From contig NZ_CP108086.1 of the NCBI RefSeq assembly GCF_036186745.1, forward strand, positions 310,001 through 374,000: 64,000 nucleotides of DNA. The letters run 5' to 3'. This DNA is from Microbispora hainanensis. Lineage in GTDB: Bacteria; Actinomycetota; Actinomycetes; Streptosporangiales; Streptosporangiaceae. Positions 7,760 through 17,443 of this stretch are shown in pieces. The position numbers and the translations under genes are program-made. How positions within the stretch are numbered: position 1 is the first letter of the stretch; each line of letters opens with the position of its first letter. The notes below the pieces were generated by a model. That model saw only the letters and a list, made by a program, of their open reading frames with translations, was not told the DNA's origin and did no database searches.

Positions 7760-8728
7760 ATGACAGCTATCGACTCCACCACCTCGGGTGCGTACGGCAT
7801 CGGCCTTGCCACGATCGCCGCGGACGGCACCGTGCTGGACACCTGGTTCCCCTCCCCGGCGCTGGGCGAGCCCCCGGCCGTGGGCACCGAGCGGATCGCG
7901 GGCGACAAGCTCGACCCGGCCATGGCGGCCCTCGTCGGCCCCGACGCCGCCCGGGGCGTCGAGGTCGTGGCCGTGCGCACCGGCATCGCCGACCTGTCTG
8001 CCCCGCCGGCCGACACGCATGACGTGTACCTGCGTCTGCACCTGCTGTCCCACCGCCTGGTCCGGCCGCGCGCGCTCAACCTCGACGGGATCTTCGGGCT
8101 GCTGTCCAACGTCGTGTGGACCAACCACGGCCCGTGCAAGGTGGAGGGGTTCGAGGAGGTACGGCTGCGCCTGCGGGCCCGGGGCCCGGTGACCGTGTAC
8201 GGCCTGGACAAGTTCCCCCGCATGGTCGACTACGTGCTGCCCTCCGGGGTGCGGATCGCCGACGCCGACCGCGTACGGCTCGGCGCCCACCTGGCGAGCG
8301 GCACCACCGTCATGCACGAGGGCTTCGTCAACTACAACGCCGGCACGCTCGGCGCGTCCATGGTCGAGGGCCGCATCTCGGCCGGGGTGATCGTGGGCGA
8401 CGGGTCCGACGTGGGCGGCGGCGCCTCGATCATGGGGACGCTGTCCGGCGGCGGCAAGGAGGTCATCTCGATCGGCGAGCGCTGCCTGCTCGGGGCCAAC
8501 TCCGGCATCGGCATCTCGCTCGGCGACGACTGCGTCGTGGAGGCCGGGCTGTACGTCACGGCGGGCACCAAGGTCACGCTGCCGGACGGGGCGGTCGTGA
8601 AGGCGCGGGAGCTGTCGGGCAAGTCGGGCCTGCTGCTGCGCCGCAACTCGACGACCGGGGCGGTCGAGGCGGTGTCCCGCGACAGCAGGGGCATCGAGCT
8701 CAACGCGGCGCTGCACGCCAACGACTGA
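7760..8728 (+). CDS. dapD: Tetrahydrodipicolinate N-succinyltransferase DapD
   Basis: Cytoplasmic enzyme of the succinylase branch of lysine and meso-diaminopimelate synthesis; it transfers succinyl from succinyl-CoA to tetrahydrodipicolinate. The 322-residue length matches the longer actinobacterial type rather than the roughly 270-residue enterobacterial form. The C-terminal half is a left-handed beta-helix, seen as [20 protein letters not shown], then [20 protein letters not shown] and [21 protein letters not shown] chose the ATG at 7760 ([13 protein letters not shown]); two further in-frame starts lie within 9 bp upstream. It stands alone, with no other dap gene nearby. Confidence 0.93.
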   Translation: MTAIDSTTSGAYGIGLATIAADGTVLDTWFPSPALGEPPAVGTERIAGDKLDPAMAALVGPDAARGVEVVAVRTGIADLSAPPADTHDVYLRLHLLSHRLVRPRALNLDGIFGLLSNVVWTNHGPCKVEGFEEVRLRLRARGPVTVYGLDKFPRMVDYVLPSGVRIADADRVRLGAHLASGTTVMHEGFVNYNAGTLGASMVEGRISAGVIVGDGSDVGGGASIMGTLSGGGKEVISIGERCLLGANSGIGISLGDDCVVEAGLYVTAGTKVTLPDGAVVKARELSGKSGLLLRRNSTTGAVEAVSRDSRGIELNAALHAND

Positions 8729-8833
8729 CGCCGGAGCGGGCCCCCTCCCCCCACCCTGAGATGACCCTGAGTCTGCCCTGAACTTGGCCTTCGGCCCTGT
8801 GACCGGCGGGAGGGCGGCCCGTACCGTGAAGGC

Positions 8834-9010
8834 ATGGGACGCATTCTCCTCATCGCCGCAGCCGTGGTCGTCGGCTTCTTCCTTCTCGGCTCCGTCATCG
8901 GGCTCATCTTCGGCGCGCTGAAGTGGGTTCTCATCATCGGCGCGATCGCGCTGATCGTGTCGGTCGTGCTCAAGCTCACCCGGAGCAGCAGGTCGAGCCA
9001 CTACTCCTGA
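8834..9010 (+). CDS. Small two-helix membrane protein
   Basis: A 58-residue protein starting MGRILLIAAAVVVGFFLLGS. It has two closely spaced hydrophobic stretches (about residues 4-27 and 30-46) and a basic-polar end (LTRSSRSSHYS), so it is probably an integral membrane miniprotein with a cytoplasmic tail. GTGAAGG precedes the ATG. No family name can be given, although short proteins of this type are frequent in actinomycetes. Downstream come a tandem repeat array and a strong hairpin. Confidence 0.65.
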   Translation: MGRILLIAAAVVVGFFLLGSVIGLIFGALKWVLIIGAIALIVSVVLKLTRSSRSSHYS

Positions 9011-9021
9011 CCCGGCGACAT

Positions 9022-9156
9022 GACCGGGCGCGCAAAGACCGGGCGCGCAAAGACCGGGCGCGCAAAGACCGGGCGCGCAAAGACCGGGCGCACAAAGACC
9101 GGGCGCGCAAAGACCGGGCGCACAAAGACCGGGCGCACAAAGACCGGGCGCACAAA
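9022..9156. repeat. 15-bp tandem repeat, nine units
   Basis: Nine adjoining copies of GACCGGGCGCGCAAA occur between the small membrane protein gene and the terminator hairpin. Units 5, 7, 8 and 9 carry one substitution (GCACAAA instead of GCGCAAA); the rest are identical. The array is open in several frames on both strands, but no convincing start or ribosome site uses it, so I treat it as intergenic. The near identity implies recent expansion. Confidence 0.95.
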
Positions 9157-9160
9157 GGGG

Positions 9161-9190
9161 CGGGCCCCGCCGCGGATGCGGCGGGGCCCG
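9161..9190. terminator. Bidirectional hairpin terminator
   Basis: A perfect 13-bp stem CGGGCCCCGCCGC / GCGGCGGGGCCCG with GGAT loop lies between the plus-strand membrane protein gene and the minus-strand cellulase stop at 9210. It can terminate from both sides. No T-tract is present. Confidence 0.75.
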
Positions 9191-9209
9191 CTGTCACTCG
9201 CGCCTCGTG

Positions 9210-11099
9210 TTACGAGAGGGGCGGGTAGGCGTTCTGCATGAGCTGCTGGAACTGAGCGGAGAACCAGTGGCCGGAAACCGGGGCGTTCGCGAGAGCGCCG
9301 CTCGGGTTGTTGCCGTTCAGGCTGTTACCGCCGTAGGTCGGGTCGCACATGCGGTCGAAGCCCTTGCCCTCGTCGTTGTCGATGGCGGAGCTGGAGCCGT
9401 CCGACTCACCCGGGGGCTTGATCCAGACGTAGGCGTCGAGACCGGTGGCGGGGTTCGCCCTCGGACGCTCACCGAGACCGGCACCGGACTGGTTGCACCA
9501 GTTGCCGGCGTGGATGCGGCGGTCGACGCGGGACTCGTTGACGAACGTGTCCACGTTGGTGGACGTGCTCGGACCGGTCGGCCGGGCCGAACCGCCCCAG
9601 CCGTTGCGGGAGGTGTCGATCAGCATGCCCAGCGTGTTCGGGAAGCCCTTCGCCACCAGAGCGTTGCGGAGAGCGATCGCGAAGGACTGCTCGTCCACGT
9701 ACCAGTTCCAGTCCACCCAGTGGGACTGACGCACCGACTGGCCGTTCACCGAGGTGTTGATGGTGAAGTACGGCTCGACCGTCGCGCCGAAGTTGGCGGT
9801 GTTGACGATGAACCCGTCGATGCTGTTCACGCCGGCGGTGGTGCCGCTGGCGACCTGGTAGAAGAGGTTCACCATCGGCTGGAAGTTGTTGTCCCAGCCG
9901 AGCCAGGCGTGGTGCGCCGCGTCCACGTAGGTGTAGACGTTCTTGATCGCGTGCAGCTTGTTCAGCGCGTACTGCACACCCTGGACGTAGGCGCCCGAGG
10001 ACTGGGCCTCCTGACACGCCTGGAACGAGCTCACGTTGGTGATCAGGTTCGGCAGCGAGTCGGGCTCGATGATCGTCACGATGCGGAGGTTCGAGTACTT
10101 CGAGTCCGACATGATGTCGGCGATCACGTCGATGTACTCGCTCTTGTACCGTGCGAGGCCGTTCTGCGCGATCTTCAGCTCACCGTTGGAGGCGAGCGCC
10201 GAGCAGTCGCGGTTCGGCAGGTCGTAGATGACGACCTGGATCGTGAGAGGCGTGCTGCCGTTGGCCGCGTCCTGCCTGACCGCCTCGTCGAGGTGGTCGC
10301 GCAGGCCCATGCTGTTGTTGCCGGCCGAGCCGGAGCTGATCGCCGCGATGCGGTCCAGCCAGACCGCCGTGGACATGTTGGCCACGCGCGAGCCGCCCGG
10401 CTCGGAGGCGGCGCTCGCCGACCAGTCCGGGTTCACGTAGCCCGTCGCGCCGGAGTACGGGTTGTCCACGTGGGTCCCGGGCGGCGGCGGCGAGGTCGAC
10501 GGGGAGGGCGACGGCGAGGGGGAGATCGACGGCGAGACCCGCGGGGAGGGCGAGGCCGACGGGGACACGCTCGGGGAGGCCGAGGGAGAAGCCGAGGGAG
10601 AGGCCGAGGGAGAGGCCGAGGGCGAGACGGACGGCGACGGCGAGGGCGACGGCGACTGCGGGGTGCCGTTGCAGGAGACGCCGTTGATCTTGAAGTCGGT
10701 CGGCGTCGGGTTGCTCCCGGACCAGGTGCCGTTGAAGCCGATGTTCGTCGAGGAGCCGGTGGGCATGGACTTGTTCCAGTCCATGGCGGTCACGGTCACG
10801 TTGCTGCCCGACTGGCTCCAGTTGCCCGACCAGCCCTGGGTGACCTTCTGGCTGCTGTTCGGGAACGTGAACGCGAGGGTCCAGCCGTTGATGGCGTCGC
10901 CCAGGTTCTGAATGGTCAGGTTGACGGACATGCCGCCCTGCCACTCACTGGCGGAGTAGGTGACTTTGCAGGAGACCGCGGCACTCGCCGAGGTGGCGGT
11001 GGCGACGGCCGCCGTGGAACCGAGCGCGAGCACGGCCGCCGCGACCAGGCCGCGGCGCACCGTGGAGCTCACGGCTCCCGGTCGGGGGGTGGATCTCAT
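9210..11099 (-). CDS. Secreted GH6 cellulase with N-terminal CBM2
   Basis: Extracellular cellulose-degrading hydrolase. A signal peptide (residues 1 to about 41, twin-basic RR then a long Ala/Val core ending SASAA) leads into a family 2 carbohydrate-binding module (about 44-141), bounded by its two cysteines. A Pro/Ser/Ala linker of about 70 residues follows, then the GH6 catalytic domain to residue 629. GH6 hallmarks are VVIYDLPNRDCSAL, VTIIEPDSLPN, YVDAAHHAWLGW and AYVWIKPPGESDG. I chose the ATG at 11097-11099, which has AGGAGGA 8 nt upstream; a longer frame would start inside the operator at 11133-11146. Endo- versus exo-action cannot be decided by eye. Confidence 0.94.
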   Translation of the reverse strand: MRSTPRPGAVSSTVRRGLVAAAVLALGSTAAVATATSASAAVSCKVTYSASEWQGGMSVNLTIQNLGDAINGWTLAFTFPNSSQKVTQGWSGNWSQSGSNVTVTAMDWNKSMPTGSSTNIGFNGTWSGSNPTPTDFKINGVSCNGTPQSPSPSPSPSVSPSASPSASPSASPSASPSVSPSASPSPRVSPSISPSPSPSPSTSPPPPGTHVDNPYSGATGYVNPDWSASAASEPGGSRVANMSTAVWLDRIAAISSGSAGNNSMGLRDHLDEAVRQDAANGSTPLTIQVVIYDLPNRDCSALASNGELKIAQNGLARYKSEYIDVIADIMSDSKYSNLRIVTIIEPDSLPNLITNVSSFQACQEAQSSGAYVQGVQYALNKLHAIKNVYTYVDAAHHAWLGWDNNFQPMVNLFYQVASGTTAGVNSIDGFIVNTANFGATVEPYFTINTSVNGQSVRQSHWVDWNWYVDEQSFAIALRNALVAKGFPNTLGMLIDTSRNGWGGSARPTGPSTSTNVDTFVNESRVDRRIHAGNWCNQSGAGLGERPRANPATGLDAYVWIKPPGESDGSSSAIDNDEGKGFDRMCDPTYGGNSLNGNNPSGALANAPVSGHWFSAQFQQLMQNAYPPLS

Positions 11100-11132
11100 T
11101 GGGAAGGTCCTCCTGGCGATGAATTCTGCGCT

Positions 11133-11146
11133 TGGGAGCGCTCCCA
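11133..11146. promoter_or_regulatory. CebR/CelR-type operator
   Basis: The 14-bp perfect palindrome TGGGAGCGCTCCCA lies 33 bp upstream of the cellulase start. It is identical to the operator known for the LacI-family repressors CelR of Thermobifida and CebR of Streptomyces, which release DNA on binding cellobiose-type oligosaccharides. The cellulase is therefore probably induced by cellulose breakdown products. No cebR gene is in the window. Confidence 0.9.
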
Positions 11147-11200
11147 CGAACCATAGGCACCGCCTCCGGCGCCGTACAGGGACCCGTCAAGGGCGGATGA

Positions 11201-12445
<1,245 letters not shown>

Positions 12446-12468
12446 CGACCGCCTCGTCTGACGACCGC

Positions 12469-12509
12469 GCACGAAGGGGCGGGCCCGCCGCGGGCCCGCC
12501 CCTTCGTGC
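12469..12509. terminator. Strong hairpin terminator after mdh
   Basis: A 19-bp perfect stem (GCACGAAGGGGCGGGCCCG and its complement) with a 3-nt loop begins 24 bp beyond the mdh stop. It separates mdh from the secreted-protein gene at 12618. Confidence 0.85.
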
Positions 12510-12617
12510 CGTCCGGGGTCCGTCACCCGGTACGGCGAGGCGTACGCAACAGAGATGTGACGAACCGGCGACGCCCGGGGCTGGTCCAATTGCATGGCCT
12601 CCCAGAAAGGAGAAGTC

Positions 12618-13628
12618 ATGCGCCACCCCGCCCTGCCGGTCGTCTCGGGTCTGGCCGGCCTCGCCCTGTCCACGCTCACGATCTTCACGACGGCCGCGCC
12701 CGCCACGGCCCAGACCACGCACCACTCGATCCGCTACGCCTCGGTGGACGCCTGCCGGATCAAGGACGGCACCGAGGTGCCGTGTCACACCTGGCGGCTG
12801 GACCTGCTCGACGGCAGGCGGGTCGCGCTCAAGGACGCCATGCTGTGGCCGATCGACGCCAAGGGAAAGGTCGACAAGAGCACCAGCGCGCCCCTCACCG
12901 TCAGTGGCGACGGCGAGTCGGTGGCCTACTTCCGCAAGTCCGATCACCGCCTGGTGGTGCGCGAGTTCCACGGCGGGGTCCTCAAGGGGGTCCGCGTGAT
13001 GCCGAAGACGCCGCTACCGCGCGGCGTCGGCATGGACTCGGTCTGGCTGGACATGTCCCAGGACGGCGGCCGCCTGGCCCTCCTCTACACCGACGAGCAC
13101 GGCGCGACGCACGGCCGCCTGTTCGACGTCGCGCGGGCGGCCGCGACCGGCACGATCCCGAAGTCGGACGGGTTCTCCGGCTTCAGCGCGGACGGCTCGG
13201 CCGTCCTCCTGCCGCGGGACGCCGGCGCCAACACCACCGGGCTGTCCGTCCACGACCTCACGGGCGCCGAGCTGACCGGCGCGGTCCCACCCCAGATCGT
13301 GGCCAACAACGGCCCGTGGGCGCTGGCCGCCGACGGCCGCACGGTCGCCTTCGTCACCGGCAGCGGCAAGAAGGCCGCGCTGCGCTTCTACGACGTCAGG
13401 ACCGACCAGACGGGAGGCTCCGTGCCCATCGCGCTGCCGAAGGACGTTTCGCCCGACACCGTCGACTGGACCGGCGAGCACGAGGTGACCGTCCACGTCT
13501 CCGATTACGAGCGCGCCCGCGACGTGGTGACCGTCCTCACGATCGACACCCGGACGGGCACGACCCGGGTCCGCGACCGATACAAGGTCCGGCCCGGCGT
13601 CTACACCTACCAGAGCTGCGGCGGCTGA
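12618..13628 (+). CDS. Secreted beta-propeller-like protein
   Basis: A 336-residue exported protein of unknown function. The N-terminus is a signal peptide (MRHPALPVVSGLAGLALSTL, cleavage after an ATAQ-type site near residue 33). The mature part shows repeated short beta-blade patterns, for example SQDGGRLALLYTDEHG, FSADGSAVLLPRD and AADGRTVAFVTGSGKKAALR, resembling WD40/YncE-like propellers. Two Cys near the N-terminus (DACRIKDGTEVPCHTW) and one at the end could form disulfides. The ATG at 12618 has a good AGAAAGGAG 5 nt upstream. The 3' part overlaps the antisense extension of the DUF998 frame, described under that gene. Confidence 0.75.
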   Translation: MRHPALPVVSGLAGLALSTLTIFTTAAPATAQTTHHSIRYASVDACRIKDGTEVPCHTWRLDLLDGRRVALKDAMLWPIDAKGKVDKSTSAPLTVSGDGESVAYFRKSDHRLVVREFHGGVLKGVRVMPKTPLPRGVGMDSVWLDMSQDGGRLALLYTDEHGATHGRLFDVARAAATGTIPKSDGFSGFSADGSAVLLPRDAGANTTGLSVHDLTGAELTGAVPPQIVANNGPWALAADGRTVAFVTGSGKKAALRFYDVRTDQTGGSVPIALPKDVSPDTVDWTGEHEVTVHVSDYERARDVVTVLTIDTRTGTTRVRDRYKVRPGVYTYQSCGG

Positions 13629-14207
13629 CCTCGGCGCCGCCAGGGACGCGGATATCGACATGGCCACCAGCGCCGCCATCTCGGTCACGACGGTGAGGCG
13701 CTGGGTGAGCCCGGCCGGCACCGTCCCGGGGTCGAGGCCCAGCATCCGGAACACGTACGGCACGACCACGAGGACCAGCGAGCCGAGCGCGACGGCGCAC
13801 AGCACACGCACCAGACGCGAACGGGTGGCCCGGGCGACGCGCAGCCCGGCCACCGGCAGGCTGGCGAAGGCGACGAAGGCCGCATAGCGGTGGATGTTGC
13901 CGGAGAGCGACAGCGGCGCGCCCAGCGGATCGGTCGGGAACCCGGCCACCAGCAGCAGGCAGGCGCTCCACAGGCCCACCAGCAGCGCTGCGCGCCGGTC
14001 GAGCCGCCCCAGCCGGTCGAGCCGTACGGCGAGCACGGCCGAGCCCACGGCGATCGACGTCAGCGAGAGGGGTAACAGCCAGCCGTCCGGCGCGTAGAAA
14101 TACTGGCTGATCGTCGCCGTGAGCGGGTCGAGCCCTCCCACCAGGTGCAGCGCGAACATCGCGGTGGCGCCGGCCGCGACCAGCGCGTATCCCAAGACCA
14201 TTCCCAT
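13014..14207 (-). CDS. DUF998 membrane protein, over-long C-terminus
   Basis: An integral membrane protein with about six hydrophobic helices, in the pattern of DUF998 (LGYALVAAGATAMFALHLVG, then LDPLTATISQYFYAPDGWLL and FPTDPLGAPLSLSGNIHRYA). The recognisable domain is about 190 residues and ends near 13640, just where the opposing gene ends. The frame nevertheless stays open for about 205 more codons, lying antisense to the neighbouring secreted-protein gene. That tail has no membrane or domain pattern and is probably either not conserved or the result of a lost stop or indel. Family members are typically near 200 residues. Function unknown; the true 3' end is uncertain. Confidence 0.6.
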   Translation of the reverse strand: MGMVLGYALVAAGATAMFALHLVGGLDPLTATISQYFYAPDGWLLPLSLTSIAVGSAVLAVRLDRLGRLDRRAALLVGLWSACLLLVAGFPTDPLGAPLSLSGNIHRYAAFVAFASLPVAGLRVARATRSRLVRVLCAVALGSLVLVVVPYVFRMLGLDPGTVPAGLTQRLTVVTEMAALVAMSISASLAAPRSAAAALVGVDAGPDLVSVADPGRARPGVDREDGHHVAGALVIGDVDGHLVLAGPVDGVGRNVLRQRDGHGASRLVGPDVVEAQRGLLAAAGDEGDRAAVGGQRPRAVVGHDLGWDRAGQLGAREVVDGQPGGVGAGVPRQEDGRAVRAEAGEPVRLRDRAGRGRPRDVEQAAVRRAVLVGVEEGQAAAVLGHVQPDRVHADAAR

Positions 14208-14279
14208 GGCTCTTCACTCTGGCCGCGGGAAGGGCACCGGCCCATCGGAGATCCACCCGAGCCGTCCCTGAGGGATCCC

Positions 14280-15950
14280 CTAGGAGACGTCGGCGGAATC
14301 GGCCGGGGCAGTCTCGGGGGTGGAGGCGCGGAACCAGCGGCAGCCGTACCTGCCCATGGGGAAGCGGGCCCGGCCGTCGCCGGAGATCTCCACCGTGCCG
14401 TCCACCAGCAGGTCGGTCAGCACCGTGGACGAGCCGAGCCCGTCCAGGGTGATCTCCACCTCGACCTCGGTCTCACCGAGGTTGTGCACGGCCACGACCG
14501 TCTCGCCGTCGCGATCGGCCCGGTGGGCGAACACGGCGTCAACACCGGTGTCCAGCACCGCGTACTCGCCCCAGGCCAGCTCGGGGCAGTCGCGGTAGTG
14601 CCGGATCAACCGGGTGATCCACGACAGCAGCGAGCCGGGGTCGCGCTCCTGCGCGCTGACGTTGACCTTCTCGGGGCCGTAGTCCCCGGCGGGCATGGGG
14701 ATGCGCACTTTCGAGGGATCGGCGTCGCTGAAGCCGCCGTTGCGGTGCGGGGTCCACTGCATGGGCGTGCGGACGGCCTGGCGGCCCTCCAGCTCCAGGT
14801 TCTCCCCCATGCCGATCTCCTCACCGTAGAAGAGCACCGGGGTGCCCGGCAGCGAGAACAGCAGGCTGTAGACCATTTTGATCCGGTCGAGGTCGCCGCC
14901 CAGCATCGTCGGCACGCGCCGGCGCAGGCCCCGGCCGAACAACTGCATGTCCTTGTCCGGGCCGAAGGCCGCGAAGACCTCCTCACGCTCGGCCTCGCTC
15001 AGCTTGTCGAGCGTGAGCTCGTCGTGGTTGCGGACGAACGTCGCCCACTGGGAGTCCTTGGGCGCCTTGGGGCGCTCCCGCAGGGCCGCGGCCAGCGGAC
15101 CGGCGTCCTGGCGGGCCAGCGACAGGTAGCTCCGCTGCATGGTGATGAAGTCGAAGCACATGGTGATCTCGTCGCCGAGATCGTTGCCGAAATACCGCAC
15201 CAGGTCGTCGTACGGCAGGTTGACCTCGCCGAGGAGGATGGCGCTGCCGTCGCGGCGGCTGAGGAAGGCCCGCAGGCAGGAGAAGAACTCGTGCGGGTCG
15301 GGCAGCTCGTCGCTGTCGGTGACCTGCTCGACGAGGAACGGCACGGCGTCCACCCGGAAGCCCGACAGGCCCAGCTCCATCCAGAAGCCGAGGATCCGGG
15401 CGATCTCGTCCCGCACCTCGGGGTTGGTGGTGTTCAGGTCGGGCTGGAACCGGTAGAAGCGGTGGAAGTAATACTGCTCGGTCTTCTCGTCGTACTCCCA
15501 GAGGCTGTCCTCCTGATCGGGGAACACGATGCCCTTGGGATCGTCGGGCTCCGGCTTGTCCGACCAGATGTACCAGTCCCGATAGCGGGAGTCGCGGCCG
15601 GAGCGGGCGTCCTTGAACCAGGGATGCTGGTCGGAGGTGTGGTTGACCACGAGATCGGCGATGACCCGCATGCCGCGATCCCTGGCCACCCGCATGAACT
15701 CGACGAAGTCGCCGAGCGTGCCGAGGCGGGGATCGACGCGGTAGAAGTCGGTGATGTCGTAGCCGTCGTCCCTGTCGGGCGTCGGGAAGAACGGCATGAG
15801 CCAGATGCACGTCACACCCATCCGGTCCAGATGGTCGATGCGCTGGATCGCCCCCCTGAAGTCACCGATCCCGTCGCCGTCGCCGTCGGCGAAGGTCTCG
15901 ATGTCGAGGCAGTAGACGACCGCGTTCTTCCACCACAGATCGGAGGTCAT
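14280..15950 (-). CDS. GH13 alpha-glucosidase / trehalose-synthase-like enzyme
   Basis: Cytoplasmic retaining enzyme of the alpha-amylase superfamily, acting on alpha-glucosides. No signal peptide is present. The (beta/alpha)8 barrel shows ADLVVNHTSDQHPWF, the nucleophile region GFRVDAVPFL, the acid/base region ILLGEVNLPYDD and the third acid in FVRNHDELTL. A C-terminal beta domain ends the protein. The motifs come closest to trehalose synthase (maltose isomerisation) and related GH13 subfamilies, so hydrolysis versus isomerisation is open. I chose the ATG at 15948-15950 (MTSDLWWKNAVVYCLD, 556 residues); an ATG 12 bp upstream is possible. No tre or glg partner genes are adjacent. Confidence 0.85.
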   Translation of the reverse strand: MTSDLWWKNAVVYCLDIETFADGDGDGIGDFRGAIQRIDHLDRMGVTCIWLMPFFPTPDRDDGYDITDFYRVDPRLGTLGDFVEFMRVARDRGMRVIADLVVNHTSDQHPWFKDARSGRDSRYRDWYIWSDKPEPDDPKGIVFPDQEDSLWEYDEKTEQYYFHRFYRFQPDLNTTNPEVRDEIARILGFWMELGLSGFRVDAVPFLVEQVTDSDELPDPHEFFSCLRAFLSRRDGSAILLGEVNLPYDDLVRYFGNDLGDEITMCFDFITMQRSYLSLARQDAGPLAAALRERPKAPKDSQWATFVRNHDELTLDKLSEAEREEVFAAFGPDKDMQLFGRGLRRRVPTMLGGDLDRIKMVYSLLFSLPGTPVLFYGEEIGMGENLELEGRQAVRTPMQWTPHRNGGFSDADPSKVRIPMPAGDYGPEKVNVSAQERDPGSLLSWITRLIRHYRDCPELAWGEYAVLDTGVDAVFAHRADRDGETVVAVHNLGETEVEVEITLDGLGSSTVLTDLLVDGTVEISGDGRARFPMGRYGCRWFRASTPETAPADSADVS

Positions 15951-16002
15951 GCTCAGTCTCATGACCGTTGCCGCTGCCCGGCAAAGGAACGGCAAAACAT
16001 CG

Positions 16003-16030
16003 GGCCCGCGCCGCCGCAGCGGCGCGGGCC
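16003..16030 (-). terminator. Hairpin terminator after the cold-shock gene
   Basis: A perfect 12-bp stem GGCCCGCGCCGC / GCGGCGCGGGCC with CGCA loop lies about 58 bp beyond the stop of the minus-strand cold-shock gene. Confidence 0.65.
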
Positions 16031-16087
16031 GACGTGGTACCGCGGGCGCGGCCGGTCACGACCGCGATGTCACCGTGAGTCACGTCT

Positions 16088-16315
16088 TCAGAGCGGCGTG
16101 ACCTGTTCGGCCTGCGGTCCCTTGTTTCCCTGAACGGTCACGTAGCTGACTCTCTGGTTCTGGTCCAGCGTCCGATAACCGTTCGAATTGATCGCCGAAT
16201 AATGAACGAACACGTCAGCGGTGCCGTCGTCCGGAGCGATGAACCCGAAGCCCTTTTCGGCGTTGAACCACTTGACAGTGCCTTCAGACAACTGCTTCTC
16301 CTTCTTGGAAGCCAC
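16088..16315 (-). CDS. Cold-shock domain protein CspA-type
   Basis: A small single-stranded nucleic-acid-binding protein (OB fold) acting as RNA chaperone. RNP1 and RNP2 motifs are intact: [20 protein letters not shown] and [11 protein letters not shown] chose the GTG at 16313-16315 ([12 protein letters not shown]), giving 75 residues; the family is usually 66-70, so the N-terminus has a short basic extension. The frame extends upstream to 16396 without family resemblance. The 190 bp between this start and the preceding gene would hold the long leader typical of cold-shock genes, but I could not define its structure. Confidence 0.93.
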   Translation of the reverse strand: MASKKEKQLSEGTVKWFNAEKGFGFIAPDDGTADVFVHYSAINSNGYRTLDQNQRVSYVTVQGNKGPQAEQVTPL

Positions 16316-16504
16316 ACCATGTTCCCAGGTCAGGAACACGAGGCTGCACAGCGGATTCGTCGCGCGACCCGCGTGGGACGCTGGAAGTGCGCGCATATCC
16401 GCCGCCGGATGTAACCCGGGTGCGCTTTTTACAAACCATGTTTTCAGGAATTGTCTACTGCGACACTCGCAGCCTGTACGGAGAGTACCCGCGATTACCC
16501 GAGG

Positions 16505-17443
16505 CTATGCCGGTGCCGCCATGTACCAGCGCGCGTGCCCGTCACCGCGCGTGAGCGAGTCGAGCCGCCGGGGCAGCTCCTGCCGGGAGAACGGGTCGCC
16601 GGAGGCGTTCCGGATATGGATGCCCACGGCGTACATGTCCCGCACCTCCATCAGCGTGCTGTAACCGGGCCACAGCCGCAGGTCCGAGCCGTACGCGCGG
16701 GCGAACTCGTCCACGTCGGCCGCCGACAGGCCGAAGCGGCGCTGCCCGTGATAGGTGTGCACCAGGTCCCACTGGCGCGGGCCGACTGCCACGCCGTCCC
16801 AGTCGCACAGCACCACGTGCCCGTCCTGGCAGCGCAGCAGGTTGTCGATCCAGGCGTCGCCGTGCAGCAGCACCGGCGAGCCGGTGTCGAGGTCGTGCCA
16901 GCGCCCGGTGAGCTCCTCGATGCGGTCGCTCAGCCACGACCGCTGGGTGGCGGTGAGCACCTCGGCCCGGTGCTCCACCGCGTGCCGCACCTCGGCGAGC
17001 GGGTCGGTGAGCGTCCGCAGCCCCACCGGCGGCAGCGGCTCGCGGTGCAGGCTGCGCAGCACCCGGCCGAGCTGCCGGGTCGTCGGGCGGCCGCGGGAGG
17101 GGACGTAACGCCAGAAGGTGACCGCCCGGCCGTCGTGCACGATCGGCTGGTCGGCGATCTCGTCGGCGGGCCGCACCGTCGGGAAGCCCCGGTCGGCGAG
17201 CCAGCGGGCGACCGCCACGACCACCGGCAGCCGGGTCAGCGCGTCCGGCGCGGTCGCGATCCGCACCACCAGCTCCCCGCCCGCCACGTCCCCCTGCAGT
17301 TTGAAGACCGCGTTGCTGCGCAGCCGCAGGAGCCGCGCCCCGCGCGCGTCCACCCCGATGCTCGCGCAGACCTCGCGCAGGACCCCGAACGCCTCCTCGG
17401 CCAGCGGTGCCGGCTCCATCGTCCTCATCGCGGTTTCAGGCAC
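16505..17443 (-). CDS. Aminoglycoside-phosphotransferase-family kinase
   Basis: Protein-kinase-like small-molecule phosphotransferase of 312 residues. It has the catalytic loop HGDAWIDN (His194, Asp196, Asn201) and the metal-binding motif LCDWDGVAVG (Asp214, Asp216). Together with the WDLVHTYHGQRRFG segment these place it in the APH/choline-kinase family. The N-terminal lobe retains the phosphate-binding strand pair. The GTG at 17441-17443 overlaps the stop of the upstream XRE/TPR regulator gene by 8 bp, indicating coupling. The substrate is unknown; the family name does not prove antibiotic resistance, and the link to a regulator suggests a metabolite kinase. Confidence 0.88.
   Translation of the reverse strand: MPETAMRTMEPAPLAEEAFGVLREVCASIGVDARGARLLRLRSNAVFKLQGDVAGGELVVRIATAPDALTRLPVVVAVARWLADRGFPTVRPADEIADQPIVHDGRAVTFWRYVPSRGRPTTRQLGRVLRSLHREPLPPVGLRTLTDPLAEVRHAVEHRAEVLTATQRSWLSDRIEELTGRWHDLDTGSPVLLHGDAWIDNLLRCQDGHVVLCDWDGVAVGPRQWDLVHTYHGQRRFGLSAADVDEFARAYGSDLRLWPGYSTLMEVRDMYAVGIHIRNASGDPFSRQELPRRLDSLTRGDGHARWYMAAPA

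Noticed and set aside
9022..9156. CRISPR-like short repeat array
   Set aside because: Units adjoin directly with no spacers, the unit is only 15 bp, and no cas genes are present. It is a simple tandem repeat.
9207..11156. Plus-strand frame of 649 codons opposite the cellulase
   Set aside because: Antisense open frame caused by codon bias; composition is nonsense-like (long Arg/Gly runs) and the cellulase reading is unambiguous.
16505..17443. Aminoglycoside resistance gene
   Set aside because: The fold is APH-like, but nothing in the sequence indicates an antibiotic substrate, and the gene is coupled to an XRE/TPR regulator. Only the family call is kept.
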